Below the pieces are notes generated by a model. The model was not told the DNA's origin. It did not search any database and saw nothing but the letters and a program-made list of their open reading frames with translations. Positions 1 to 11,531 of a stretch of 64,000 nt of DNA are shown in pieces. Within the stretch, counting starts at the first letter, position 1, and every line of letters starts with the position of its first letter. The position numbers and the translations under genes were made by a program. This DNA comes from Physcia stellaris (Eukaryota > Ascomycota > Lecanoromycetes > Caliciales > Physciaceae): positions 124,001-188,000 of the forward strand of contig JABSSW010000032.1 of the NCBI GenBank assembly GCA_018902385.1, written 5' to 3'.

Positions 1-1124
1 CCGATCACGTCCTTGGGTATTTTACCGCTCACATGATCATAGTGATGGACGGGAAAGAAAACGAATAGCCCGACTTGGGCATTACGTCGAGTCTAAAACT
101 CCATTCATCCAGTTTTATTTCTCTAAGATCTGATGACGGGTATCCTTGATCTGGTAAGTGATTCCTATCTTCCATGGCACCCATTTCTGTCTAGGGCCAG
201 TGCTGTATCCGGTAAGCGGCCGAGCAAGCTTTCTGGACTTCTCAACGTATAGGCTGTCCTGGGTACGTCCGGCGCAAGGACTCTGGCCGTGGCTGATTCC
301 ATGCAAAAAATAATCTCTCACAGCTTCTACCAGATACTAGTTCGACCGATTCTCACAACGGTCACGTGTCTCCTCATCAACAGCCCTGTCTAGCGCACGA
401 TGCTTTAGATGATGGCGTATCAATGTTAGATGGAACTGGAAAGGCTGTTAGTCGTACGTGGGGAGTTTCTTTGTGAAGCCAAAGAGAGACTCAAGCATGC
501 TACCAAAAAGTTACGTCCTGCAAAAACACGCAAAAGGCGTTCTTCTCAGCAACTTGACCTTCTGTCTCATGGCGCAGCATCTTACCTGATTAGGTTGCAG
601 TAGCGAATGCTGTCCAGTATGATTGCTTGGATTGGCCTGCTGCATTCAAGGATGATGAGTGGTGTCTCGTAACACAAGCTGTGCATGGTGATACACAGTG
701 GAGTAACCAGTTCCGAGTCCTGAGTCAGCTAAGATATAAATGGTGGGGTTAAAGGGTTCTCGCCTATTTCGTGGAGTTGGTGATGAATTGAGATGTTGCC
801 CGTCTTGGCTCGTTGAAAAGCTCGGTAAAGTAAGCACTAAGAAGTATTACTTGCATGTAATCCCAGCAAGCGCAATCGAGCTGAATGAGCCTTGAGAATA
901 TCCATACCGATCAGTACCTATAAGTCAGAGATCGAACTGCTTGGGGGCTCGGGATTCCTACGGTACTTGGAGTCATCAGTGGCCTATCAAATGTTTGCCT
1001 CGGCAGTCAGACTTTGCCTCAATCTTGACTCCTATCTCTTGCTCAAAATCCTTTGAGACCTTTGGAAATATGATCTGCTGTGGAAAGTTGACAGGATCTC
1101 TCTATTTAATTAAGACTATCAGCG
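1..1124. other. No supported gene
   Basis: Only short open frames occur on both strands, none with recognisable domains or convincing splice structure. The last few hundred bases presumably hold the promoter and 5' UTR of the receptor-like gene that starts at 1125. I see no tRNA, repeat or transposon here. Confidence 0.5.
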
Positions 1125-2476
1125 ATGTCTTCTTCAATTCACACCTCCGAGCTCAGCCAAAGCTATATTGATGCTTATATTGGCGACCGGTTGAAAGGTA
1201 CAGCTATTGCGTTAATAGTGCTACAAACCATTTTTGTTGCGCTTCGTCAATGGTCTCGCCATCTGCAAAAGGCTCCTTTTGGCTGGGATGATATATTCAT
1301 CATACCGGCATACTTGAGCTGTCTAGGCTTGTGCATAGCAAGCATCCGTGAGTGTCTCGTACAATTCAATTTGATTTGACTGACGTGTCGATAGTTGCCG
1401 TAGAACATGGGGGCGTCGGTCGTCATCTGGGAGTCGTTGCGCAACTGAGTCCTGAAAAGCTACCGTACTGGGGCAAAACCTGCTTGGTTGCGATTCCGGC
1501 CCTATACGCACCTGCTGTCACGTTCCCAAGACTTGTTGTTCTGGCCGTCTACTTGCGAGTCTTCACTGACAAGCGCTCTCGCTCAATATCTTATGTCGTG
1601 GCCGCCGTGACCATTATCGCGTGTATCGTCAATGTCATATTGTCGATGTGGCCGTGCGATCCATATTCATTTAAGTGGGATAGAAGAATAAAAGGCGGTT
1701 ATTGTCGGATCGATGGGCAGCTTCAACTTCGAGTCGGCGGCCTACCTACGATTCTCACTGATCTGGTCATGCTCATATTACCGCTGCCGGTCATATTGAG
1801 GCTGAATACGTCGACAAGGATCAAATGGGGCTTAGCCACTACATTCCTCATGGGCGGCCTGTACGTATCGAGAGAGTGGACTTTCCGATTCTACTCACTG
1901 ACTGCTGAATAGAGGCCTCGTTTTTTCGATCATCCGTTTCGCTCAGTACGTATAAATCGGAGCCTTTTCTTCCCTTTTCGTAATGCTGCAGGAGTTTTTA
2001 GTCATGCTCTAGAAAAAAGGGGAATTTTGAGCTCCAGAAACATGTGGCATCTCCTCAAACATAGCTTAGAAAGGTAATACTGACTCCGATATTTCCATAG
2101 ATTCTATATAGTCGATGCTTTCGAAGATCCAACATGGAATTCTGCAACACTAGTGATGTGGGCTTGTATAGAGCCTGCCGCTTATCTCATCGCGGCTTGT
2201 CTGCTGGCATGTCCAAATCTACTTTCTGCACTATTCCGACAGGATTGGCAGGCCTGTCTGCGAGCTCAAGATCGAGAGGTCAGAACGCGTGCTCCATCCT
2301 TCGACATCATTACTACATCGAGCAACGTGGGGTTGCATTCGATATCAAAACAGAAACGCATGCAGTGTCTTGCTGTGGAGGATGACATGGCAGCTTTGCA
2401 TCCCTCGACCCGTTCTGCCGAAGGCCAGGCAGAACGTGGCGAGAACGGGAGTCCAACATCCACAACCTCAAGCTGA
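1125..2476 (+). CDS. PTH11-like rhodopsin-family integral membrane protein
   Basis: Predicted exons are 1125-1347, 1395-1860, 1913-1945 and 2101-2476; all junctions are GT..AG and the frame stays open. The protein has several hydrophobic helices and matches the fungal rhodopsin/PTH11-like integral membrane family. Recognisable features are the early 'FGWDD' segment, 'EHGGVGRH' after helix 2, and 'SIIRF' followed by a short loop and 'DPTWNSATLVMWACIE', which is typical of helices 6-7. The family sits in the plasma membrane; some members sense host or surface cues, but most are uncharacterised. The C-terminal tail is short, polar and Ser/Thr-rich. I see no CFEM domain or secretion signal at the N terminus, so this is the short class. 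The ligand is unknown. The 33-nt third exon is unusually small but restores the conserved sequence. Confidence 0.85.
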
Positions 2477-3199
2477 GCCCAGACCAACTCAAAGCTTGCT
2501 TGACCACAACAGAACCAACACTCAATCCAACCACAATATCTTCCCAGGTAAGAAGCGTCAAGTCGTCAGCCAAGAGATGGTGTATCCGCGAATTCGAGAT
2601 AATCGTGGGTCAGGACCTCACTAAAACTCGGGGGCTTCTATACGCTAGGAGAATTAAAACCCTCTTGTTCTGGGTTTTGTCTGAATAAAAACTCCCTTGG
2701 CTAAGGATCAATGCACCGAGTGGGCAAGCCAAGAGGGCAGTGTCGCATCATGTTACGCAACTGAAAGGGTTTGATCGGAGAAGAAAGCAGAGAAAAGACA
2801 GAAGGAACTTACTGTTATATATTGAGGCTTTACCTGGCGGATATAATAAGGTACTGTACCTAATCTTTAAGCTTCGACCTGCTGAGGAGAAGGGGACTGT
2901 CCGACCAAAGCCAGGTCGATAATAGACCATTAATTTGAAAGCACGAAGAGCTGCCTGGCCTCCTTTGGTCGGTATTTGTGAGGTGAAATGTTACGCGCAG
3001 CTACTAAGAGTATTCTCAGAGAGTCTTGGCTCATTATTTCTACCTAGTACAGTAGAATTTCCCGAGTATTGCCTCAATTCTCATCGTCAGAACTGTTCAA
3101 GTCGGTAATCGTCGCAAGCGCCAGCGCTTTGTCGGCCCGCTATCCGGCGTGCTTGATGCATAATCGTCGAACTGAGCCAGGACGGCGTCTTGTACTCCG
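2477..3199. other. Intergenic, no supported gene
   Basis: This is the 3' flank of the receptor-like gene and the promoter side of ERV1. A small frame at about 2740-2922 has no recognisable motif. No repeat partner for it is visible inside the window. Confidence 0.45.
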
Positions 3200-3875
3200 A
3201 TGGACAAGTTCTTCAGCTCGCAAACCAAGAAGAAACCGCCAGAACAAGATGCTTCTCCACAAGCGCAGCCCACAAAGAGCCATGCAGCTCCACAAGAAGC
3301 CCCAAGGGGCGTAGTCCTGGACAAAGATGGCAAACCGTAAGCCGAACCACAAGTGTCATCAACGCTCCAAAAGCTAATGTACTCGAAGTTGCCGCACCTG
3401 CACCTCCTCCGCCAACTGGCTCGCCATGATGAAAGCCTCTTCCTCCTCCTCTGACCCTTCTTCGTCTTCATCCGCCGCCAGCGCCTCCCCCACCCTTTCG
3501 CTCACCACCCGCACAACCATATCTTCCCTCCCCGCAGACTGTCCCCCAGATGTTGACACCCTTGGGAACCACACCTGGACGCTCCTGCACAGCATATCCG
3601 CGACCTACCCCTCCCAGGCCTCCCCAACACAGCAGCGCGAAATGCGCTCCTTCCTCTCCCTCTTCTCCAGGATATATCCCTGCTGGGTCTGCGCCGAAGA
3701 CTTCCAGGCTTGGATGAAGCAGAAGGGGAATGAACCCAGGGTGGAGGGGAGGGAAGGGCTTGGGAGGTGGATGTGTGAGGCGCATAATGAAGTTAATCGG
3801 AAATTGGGGAAGGGGGAGTTTGATTGTGCGAGGTGGGAGGAGAGGTGGAGGACTGGAGGGAAGGGATGTGGGTAG
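3200..3875 (+). CDS. ERV1: Erv1-type FAD-linked sulfhydryl oxidase (mitochondrial intermembrane space)
   Basis: Exons 3200-3336 and 3389-3875 join to a 207-aa protein. In the intermembrane space Erv1 reoxidises Mia40 in the disulfide relay and passes electrons from FAD to cytochrome c. The splice reconstructs 'GKPCRTC', the N-terminal shuttle disulfide (Cys47/Cys50). The FAD-proximal active site is 'YPCWVC' (Cys144/Cys147), and the structural pair is Cys175 ('CEAHNEVN') and Cys192 ('FDC'), spaced 17 residues apart as in yeast Erv1. 'HTWTLLHSI' is the FAD-binding helix. A low-complexity Ser-rich linker separates the shuttle from the catalytic core, as in other Erv1 proteins. No presequence is expected because import is Mia40-dependent. 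I chose the ATG at 3200 because it gives the right shuttle segment; an upstream exon is not excluded. Confidence 0.93.
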
Positions 3876-3988
3876 CTAGGAAACGAGAAGAGAGAAGAAA
3901 TGAAATGGGGATGTACGATAGTGTATGATGCATCTGGGAGATATAGACTGCATTGGGCGCTGTGTCGGCATTTACACGATTCGGGAAA

Positions 3989-4014
3989 ATTGAATTGTAC
4001 AATTGAATTGTACA
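3989..4014. repeat. Two tandem 13-bp units between convergent genes
   Basis: The unit ATTGAATTGTACA occurs twice in direct tandem, in the short gap between the convergent ERV1 and 2OG-oxygenase genes. It is A+T-rich and may lie in a 3' UTR or terminator region. No function can be inferred. Confidence 0.6.
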
Positions 4015-4042
4015 AAAGAGCTAGATGAGAGACAGGAAAAAT

Positions 4043-4846
4043 CTACTCCTCCTTCCTTACTACTCTATACATCAAGTCCGTTCTCATCGTCAACTTAATC
4101 CCCGCATCCACATCCGCGCCCGAATGCAGTAAGTTCCGATGCTGAAAGATCAAAACCCTCCCAATTTTCGGCTCAACATCAAACTCGGCCCTCTCATCAG
4201 CAGAATGGAACCTCGTCGCCCCACCCTTCAGCTCCCCCTCTGGCGCGTTCGGATCCCCATCATTGAGGTACAGATGCAGCGTATAAAGTGAAAACTCATC
4301 CCCACCCGGCACCCTAAAGCTCCCATCCCAGTGCGGTCGGAAATAATTCCCCTCCTCATACCTCAAGAAGCGCATCCGCTCATTCAGTCTCGTCATTTGG
4401 AGCACCTCCTTCCTTTTCCAGGGCCCCATGCCTGTGACAAGCGGCTGTTGGTTGATGGTATGTATCTCCGGCACCAAATGCTTAACTCGTTGCCAAATCC
4501 TCTCCACGATGTCACGATCGTCCCAGATAATGCGGCCGCAGTCGCGGGTATCAGTTGCTAGAGCTTGCCTTCCGCCGCCGATGTTGATCATTGCTTGTTC
4601 CCATTGGCCGTTTGTGCGGGCTTCGGCGGCGCGGACCAGGGCGTCGCATTCGGCTTTTGTGAGGGCGTTGTCGATTATGACGGCGTAGTCTTTGGCGTAT
4701 TCTGGGACAGGGGTTTTGGTGAAGTCGATGAGGGTTTTGATGGGGGTGGGGGGCTTGCCGGTCAGGAAGGTGGACGGAAGGGTGTAGGTTGACGGAGGCA
4801 TTGTGATGGCTTTTTTCGTGAGCCTTCCTTTGAGTTCTGGGTCCAT
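4043..4846 (-). CDS. 2-oxoglutarate/Fe(II) oxygenase, prolyl 4-hydroxylase-like
   Basis: Single-exon frame of 267 aa. The C-terminal half is a P4Hc-type double-stranded beta-helix. The iron ligands are His172 and Asp174 in 'RPHWDG' and the distal His241 in 'LLHSGADV'; Lys251 or Arg255 in 'GIKLTMRTD' would bind 2-oxoglutarate. 'LYLND' and 'GGATRF' are typical of fungal members. Such enzymes hydroxylate a protein or small-molecule substrate using O2 and 2-oxoglutarate, but the substrate here is unknown. There is no signal peptide, so the protein is probably cytosolic or nuclear. The gene is convergent with ERV1 (167 bp apart) and in tandem with the DUF3253 gene upstream. The ATG at 4846 is the first in frame; one at residue 16 is an alternative. 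Confidence 0.85.
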   Translation of the reverse strand: MDPELKGRLTKKAITMPPSTYTLPSTFLTGKPPTPIKTLIDFTKTPVPEYAKDYAVIIDNALTKAECDALVRAAEARTNGQWEQAMINIGGGRQALATDTRDCGRIIWDDRDIVERIWQRVKHLVPEIHTINQQPLVTGMGPWKRKEVLQMTRLNERMRFLRYEEGNYFRPHWDGSFRVPGGDEFSLYTLHLYLNDGDPNAPEGELKGGATRFHSADERAEFDVEPKIGRVLIFQHRNLLHSGADVDAGIKLTMRTDLMYRVVRKEE

Positions 4847-5016
4847 CAGTATGAGAATTCATTGATAGGATGCCTATATACCTGTCGTTGATTGACAGCC
4901 TCCCTACTGCCTAGTGTGAGTCACCAGGAGCCTTCTTCAGTCACTAGCTTAGGCCGAGGCAGATTTCTTCAAGCCAGCTTTAGAGATCATCCTCTTGAAA
5001 GATTCGAAGATACACC

Positions 5017-5325
5017 TTAGGATTGCTGGGTCCTTCTTGCACGGATTGGGCCCTTAATATTTTGCAGCTCAGTGCCTTCAGGCAGGAGAGCCCCTCTCTG
5101 AAGGATCTCGACTTCACCCCGCTCACGCATTTCCCAGAGGATCTCTCGAACTTCTGGCATGAGATCTCTCCATTCCGAGACTCCCAAGGAATTCAGTTCT
5201 GTTGCTGATATCGCGCGTGCAATTTCGGACGGACAAATGGTCTTAGGAAATTCGCGAGAGGCTAGGAGGCGGTTGAGTTGAGGGAGGATGACATCCAGCC
5301 GACGTTGCTCTGCATCTGCTGCCAT
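5017..5325 (-). CDS. DUF3253 small winged-helix-like protein
   Basis: A 102-aa intronless frame. The segment 'FPKTICPSEIARAI' followed by 'WRDLMPEVREILWEMRERGEVEILQRG' (shown here in two parts of one run: residues about 53-82) is typical of DUF3253, a short winged-helix-like family found in bacteria and fungi with no assigned function. The usual C-terminal 'G' and 'KGPIRARR' motif is present, so the protein looks complete. Its start codon lies only 33 bp from the left LTR of the copia element, so its original promoter is now more than 5 kb away on the far side of that element. Expression may be reduced or driven by the LTR; this is inference. Confidence 0.8.
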   Translation of the reverse strand: MAADAEQRRLDVILPQLNRLLASREFPKTICPSEIARAISATELNSLGVSEWRDLMPEVREILWEMRERGEVEILQRGALLPEGTELQNIKGPIRARRTQQS

Positions 5326-5358
5326 TGATCACTTTATTTAGCTTCTTGGAAAAATTTG

Positions 5359-5590
5359 TGTTGGAGTGTGCAATATCCAGGGCCTTTCAGGGTCCTAGTC
5401 ACGTGTTATTCAGGGTCCAGGTGGTCAGACCATTCAGGGTCCAACCACCTGTTCAGGGTCCAACCACCAATAACGCATATCGCATATATCGCATATGCCG
5501 CATGTATTAATACTCAATGCTTCCACCTAAATATCTGCTAATTAGTTAATCAATTCAATGTTTGAATCGATGTGCTTTAACTTTTCAACA
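5359..5590 (+). repeat. Left LTR of the copia element
   Basis: The 232-bp LTR starts TGTTGG and ends CAACA. It carries four or five CAGGGTCC-like units in its left half, a CACGTG palindrome and a short run of GCATAT-type repeats, all candidates for LTR promoter or enhancer elements. The outer (left) half keeps its G+C content, while the inner edge shows more C-to-T type change than the right LTR does. The primer-binding site would lie directly after 5590 but is not clearly readable. Confidence 0.9.
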
Positions 5591-8500
5591 GATTATGAGT
5601 TCGAATCGTGCTTTCGTTTTTAATAACTTGTAAGTCACGATTTATTGAACAAATCATCGATTTTACACATATTGTTTCAATAAAATGCAATCGAAAAATT
5701 TCAACAACGCAATCACACAAATTCAACAACAAAACATTTTTTAATTTATCAATTCACTCAGAAATTTTTTTACAACATCATGAAAAAAGATTTTGCAATA
5801 TACAAAATTACGAAACTGAAAAAAATCGAAAATTTCATTCTGTAAATCGAAAAATTGAAATTCTGTTTCATATTTTCTCAACTCTGATTTTACATTTTTG
5901 AAAAAAAAAAAGAATCATTTTCATTTGCGAAATCAGATTTACGCAAAAAGAACGGCATCGAGCGTGTTATGATCAAGATTGAACAAACTATTTACGATGC
6001 AAAATACAAGCAATACAAAAAAAATCACAAGAAATGAATCATTGTTCACAGCAAAATCTGTGCAACAATGCATATCTCGTTTGAACAAAAATTTCGTTCA
6101 CACGTCAAAAACATGAAAAACGACACGAAAATTTTTTTGAAATTCAAAAGTTTTTACGAAACGATCGATCTGATCATTATCGATTTCGTTGTAAAAAAAA
6201 TTTGCAGCAAATCGCTTGTCGATTTCAAAAACGTTGACGATTGAACAAAACATTTGAAAAAATGAAAAAATGAAATTAATGCGATCGACGAAAATTTTTT
6301 TGTTTGATTCATGAGCAGTCGCTTTCGTATGAATTTAACTAAAAATTTGAATTCGTACATGTTTCATTTTATTCACGAAATCAAATTACGTGAAACGATA
6401 TTGATTATCGACGAAATGATCAAAACGTTGATCGATCAAAACAAACGAGATATTCACATGAAAAAAATCGAAATTCAATTCGAACGATCAAAAACAATCG
6501 AAACAAATCAATCAAATTTTCGAAAAACGATGAAAATAAAAATAAAAATAAAAACAAAAAAATCGTGATATTGATTCATGCGAAATGTGTGAATTTTTTA
6601 TTCATGACAAATCACATTGTTTTTATCATAACAAATTTCAACGCATTTTTGATTGAAAATTTTACGAAATCAAAATGCATTTGATCGTGAATTGATCAAA
6701 CAAAATCAATTTCGTATCAATCAACAAAATCGACAAAATCAAAAAAAATGATAAAATCAAACGAATCAAATCTGACGATTTTATCGTTTTTGCATTCAAA
6801 TCAGATTTTTCAATCGAAAATTCAATCTTTTCAAATTTCGAAAATAGTACGTTTTCGATCACATCATTTCGTCATTTTGCAATGAACAAAATCAAACGTA
6901 TTCGATTCAGCAATTTCATTTTTCAAATCAATTGTGCAACACGCATTGCAAAATCAACAATTTCATTCAAAAATTCGAATTTTTTTTTTGACAATGAAAC
7001 GAACACTCATTTGTGTTACAACAAAAAATTGTTTCACGAGTTGAAATTTTTCGCAACGATCAAGATCGTTGAAATTGTTGATAACGCATTGTTGACGATC
7101 AAGAAAATCGAATTCATTATATTTGAATTCAATATCGACGACGAACGAGTTTGCAACATCATTATCGACGTTGAATACGTTTTTGATTTTGAATTCAATT
7201 TCATATCAACTGATACACTCGAGAAGAAATCATGCGAAATCGTTGTCAAACAGAATCGTTTCAGAATCATTGACGAGAACGACGATAAAATTTTCATGAT
7301 CGATACACGTCAAAAAGAAAAAAAAAATAATTCATATATTCTCGACATGTGAAAGTTTGTCATTCGAACACGATTTGCGAAAATTTTTATTTTTTGAAAT
7401 TAATAACATCGTCGACTTGAACATTTCAATTTTCGCGATGTCAAAAAATTTGCAACAATGAATTTCATCGACGATTTCGAATGTTTCAAATTCGAAAAAA
7501 TCGATTCACAACACGATAAATGCGAATCATGCATTATGAACAAAATGCATCGAACATCAAATCACAAAACAATGAGAACAAATTCAACGAAACGTGTTAC
7601 ACGAAAAAAACAAAAATTTCATACAGATTTGATCGAAAAAGATTACATCGTTCGAATTTCTCGTGATAAACGTTACGCAATTGTATTCGTGAACGATTAT
7701 ATTGATTACATTTGATTGTATTTGATCAAAAAGAAATTCGAATTTATCATCGTTTTCAAAGATTTTATTCATATGATCAAAATCAAAAAACTAATCATCG
7801 AATTTTTTCGAATGAACAACGTCAAAGAAAATATCAACAAAACAATCGAAACACTCATGATCGAACACGACATTCAATGAGAATTCATTGTTTCGAATAA
7901 TTCACATCAAAACGAAATGTCAGAACGAACATTTCGTACTATTTTCAATAAAGTACGTTTCATGCTGTACGACTCGAAATTATTCAAAACGTTTTGAGAA
8001 AAAACAGTTCATACGATCGTTTATTTAAAGAACATCAATTCTATTTTTCGAGCAATATGATATCGCATGAGATCTGAAATAATCGAAAATCGAATCTATT
8101 CAATTTACATTCGTTCGAAACGTTGTGTTTCGCGAAAATGAAACATATCAAAAAGTTTGACGAGCAGAAAATCAAAAGATATTTTTAAATTACGAAATTT
8201 CGAATCAGTATCGTATATGAGAATTTATTAAAAATCAAATCATTAAAGCGACTCATGTGATGTTTGACGAATATATCAAATTCGAAATCGAAAAAGAAAT
8301 TGAAAATTACAGTATTTTTGATTTTCGCTTTCTGATTGATCAAACAAATCAGAATTTCTTAGATAATCAGTGTACGATTGCAAATATTGCAAATTCGAAC
8401 GATTTGAATTCGAATTTTGCAAAATCAAATGTTGAAAAACATAATTTCGATAATTTCGACGATCATCAAAATTTAATTGAATCAATTTCATCAATTGAAT

Positions 8501-10343
8501 TAATTATATTCATCGAATTACAAAGATTTCGTAAATTCATTCGTACGCAAACTTAATTTGAGCGTAATTTCGCTCATCAACAAAATTCTTGAAACAAAAA
8601 TCATGATAATGAAAAAGTTGTTGATCTCGAAACACATCGCGAAAATGTCAGAATTGCGAAACAAATCAAACAATTCAAAATCATCGACTTGAAGTATAAA
8701 ATATCGCAAAATTGACAAAAAATTGAATTTCATTCGAATAAAAAGCGATGAATTCAGATTGCGAAAAAAAAATTCGAGCATCACAAACACAACGACATTT
8801 GAAAATTGTTATTATCGTTTTCAGAAATCAACGTTATCAAAAGTCGTTGAGTATTTTCAATCAAACGTAATTTTAGCGATGAAATCGTCAAATACAAAAC
8901 TCGTTGAATGACGAAAAATTTTTTACAAATTGTTGAAAAAAACTATTTCGAAATTTATTTTGAAATCGCTAAATCAATGATTTGAAAATGTATATTTGCA
9001 TTGATTACGAAAAACGACTGAAAAATGCATCACGTTGACGTCGTCATTGCGTTTCTTGAATCAAATTTCAAAATGAAACAATGAATACAACAATCGTCTG
9101 ATTTCGAAAAAAAAAAATCAAAATTCGCTTGCTCGTTGAGAAAAGCATTGTATGAATTAAAGCAATTTTTTCGCGAGTGATATGACTGTCTGAAAAAATA
9201 TTTCATTTCATTGAATTACATTTGTTTGTTTGTGAATAATTGCGTTTTCGTACATTTTATTGACATCATATTGTCAATTTACGTTGACGATTTTTTATTA
9301 ATCAATTTCATCATCAATGACATCGATCAAATCAAAATCGATTTGAACAAACGCTTTCGCATCAAAAATTTCGATGAGATACATTTTTATTTTGAAATCA
9401 AAATCATCAAAAATCGCAAAAATCGAATCATGTGATTCACGCAAAAACGTTTATCAAACAATTTGTCAAAAATTGTGATTTTGAAAATTGCAAATCAACG
9501 TCAATTTCAATGAAGTCGTATTCATTCAAAACGAATATTCATAACGATGAAATGTATCAAACATCGAAAAACGAAAAACATTTTTTTCGCAAAATTATTG
9601 AATTTGATCAATGATTCACTTGAATAATTCGTTCAAATATCGTCGTCGCGATCAACAAATTCTCGAAATACGTTTGTAATTTAACATCAATTCATATGCA
9701 TGTTGTCATGTATATCGTTCGATATTTATCGAACATTTCGAATTTGAATTTACGATTTGAATCAAAAACGAATCACAACGAGAAATTGATGAATTATACA
9801 GATGCATCATATGCAAAATGCGAAAATATTTTTCGCTTTATTTCTGATTATGTATTTATGCTTTGAAATGATTTCGTGTTTCATTTTTTCAAACGACAAA
9901 ATATCGTTGTCATTTCGACGATCGAAATCGAATATATTGATCAATGCAATGCGAACAAAAAAATTTATTTTTTGATCGTCGTATTCGATGCATTGAAATA
10001 TCTCATCGAGAATTTCATCGATTTACGAGCAAACAATCAAATCGTCATCGCATTGATTCACAATTTCGTCAATCATCAAAAAATTAAACATATCGCAATC
10101 AGATATCACAAGATCAAAAAATTGATGATCGAAAAAGTCATTAAATTGATTTACATCAATATCAAGAACATGATGATCGACGATTTCATCAAATTTTTTA
10201 CATTTGCATTATTTCGACGTTTTGTGAACATGTTTGAGTTCGTTAACGAAGAAATTAATTGAATCAAAACAATTTCAAAACAGTAATTTTATCAAATGCT
10301 GTTGCGAATAGATGTTTGATAATTTTGTTTTATTGAATGAAAA

Positions 10344-10577
10344 TGTTGAAATGTGCAATATTCAGAGTTTTTCAAAATTTTAATCACGTGTTATTCAAAA
10401 TTCAGATGATCAGATCATTCAGAATTCAATCATTTGATTCAAAGTTCAATCATCAATAACGCATATCGCATATATCGCATATGTCGCATGTATTAGTACT
10501 CAATGCTCTCACGTAGATATTTGTTAGTTAGTTAATCAATTCAATGCCTGAATCGGTGTGCTCTAGCCCTTCTAACA
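10344..10577 (+). repeat. Right LTR of the copia element
   Basis: The 234-bp LTR starts TGTTGA and ends CTAACA, and aligns end to end with the left LTR. The CACGTG palindrome and the GCATAT-type run are kept. The inner (left) half is heavily C-to-T/G-to-A altered, while the outer edge is better kept than in the left LTR. It is followed at once by the ATTTG target duplication. Confidence 0.9.
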
Positions 10578-10582
10578 ATTTG

Positions 10583-11531
10583 GGGCTCAAATTCCGACAA
10601 TGGTGACCACCGTAGATCACGGAGGTGAGTTATTGCGCTGTTTCTGTACTCGTGCTTAGTAGTATGCTCGTGCGATAGTACTTGGTTTCAGCCACCTTTT
10701 ACTGTCGGCGACGCCAGAGGTCCTCTCTTTCCTCTCCGCTTATGCCTCTTCTAATCAACGTTACCAAACTCAACATTGCTCCCTAAAATAGACAAAGGTT
10801 TCTCTCTGGCTCAGTACATGTTTGAGAGCAGATTTCACTAAGGCACATGAAAGTCTGCACTATAATATTGGCCTACGGGAAGAGCAGCAACGATTACCGA
10901 CTCTTTGGGGGATATGACCCTTGAAAGCTCGTCACAGCTTCCGTTGAACCTACCCCCGTCCTCTTTCACTTTTCAGTACTTTTGTCTACACACGTTCTGC
11001 AGTCTGCAGTCTACAAGCTGGTGAAGCTTGTCTATATCGGACAATCGTAGTCCTTAGCAAGCAGTGGTACGAACGGAGCCTTGGACTCGATGTTCTTCTC
11101 AAATCAAGCTCTCGTTTGTCCATTCTCTTTTCAGTGACTTTGAGCGATTATGTGAGCAATGATGTAGAGAGGAATATGCACTCATAGCGAGTGCGCGTAA
11201 CAACCTGGATTCCAGCAAGTTGAACACGACTAAGCTAATCAACTAGGATGCAAGTCTCATGGAGTAGTCTCTTACATTTCCCTTGCGAAGCTGTTTCTAA
11301 TTAGAGAACCATCAAATACTTGATGATTGATATCCAGTGACAGCATCATATGCTTCACGTCTTAATGGTTCATTCCACATGCCTCATATTTATACATTCC
11401 TCGCTTAGAGTACATGCATGCCTCATTCCTCATATTCCTTCGATAGCAAGAAACTTCAATGAGAACAACGTATCTCCGGGGCAAGAGAGTTGCAGCACTT
11501 TTCACCAGGAACATCGATATCGGGTACAGCA
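10583..11531. other. Intergenic between the retroelement and the kinase gene
   Basis: G+C content returns to the host level immediately after the element. This DNA would originally have been the upstream region of the DUF3253 gene and now lies upstream of the kinase gene. I found no convincing coding sequence or RNA gene. Confidence 0.5.

Larger units (their letters stand above)
5359..10577 (+). mobile_element. Degraded Ty1/copia LTR retrotransposon (fossil)
   Basis: This 5.2-kb element has both LTRs and is flanked by the 5-bp target duplication ATTTG (5354-5358 and 10578-10582). Traces of the copia order run on the + strand: gag-side sequence, integrase zinc-binding region (about 7460-7715), reverse transcriptase (about 9200-9440, with 'YVDDFLL') and RNase H (about 9876-10220). 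Integrase before reverse transcriptase places it in copia. The element is broken, with dozens of breaks. The interior is extremely A+T-rich, with almost no CC or GG dinucleotides, which points to a RIP-like C-to-T process. LTR divergence is dominated by that process, so it cannot date the insertion; the perfect target duplication suggests it is not ancient. Confidence 0.93.

Noticed and set aside
2740-2922. Small basic frame beside the receptor-like gene
   Set aside because: It has no ATG context, motif or partner exon, and the opposite strand also has a frame of equal length.
5585-5612. tRNA-like GTTCGAATC just after the left LTR
   Set aside because: It cannot be folded into a cloverleaf with the surrounding A+T-rich sequence. 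It is at best a trace of the primer-binding region.
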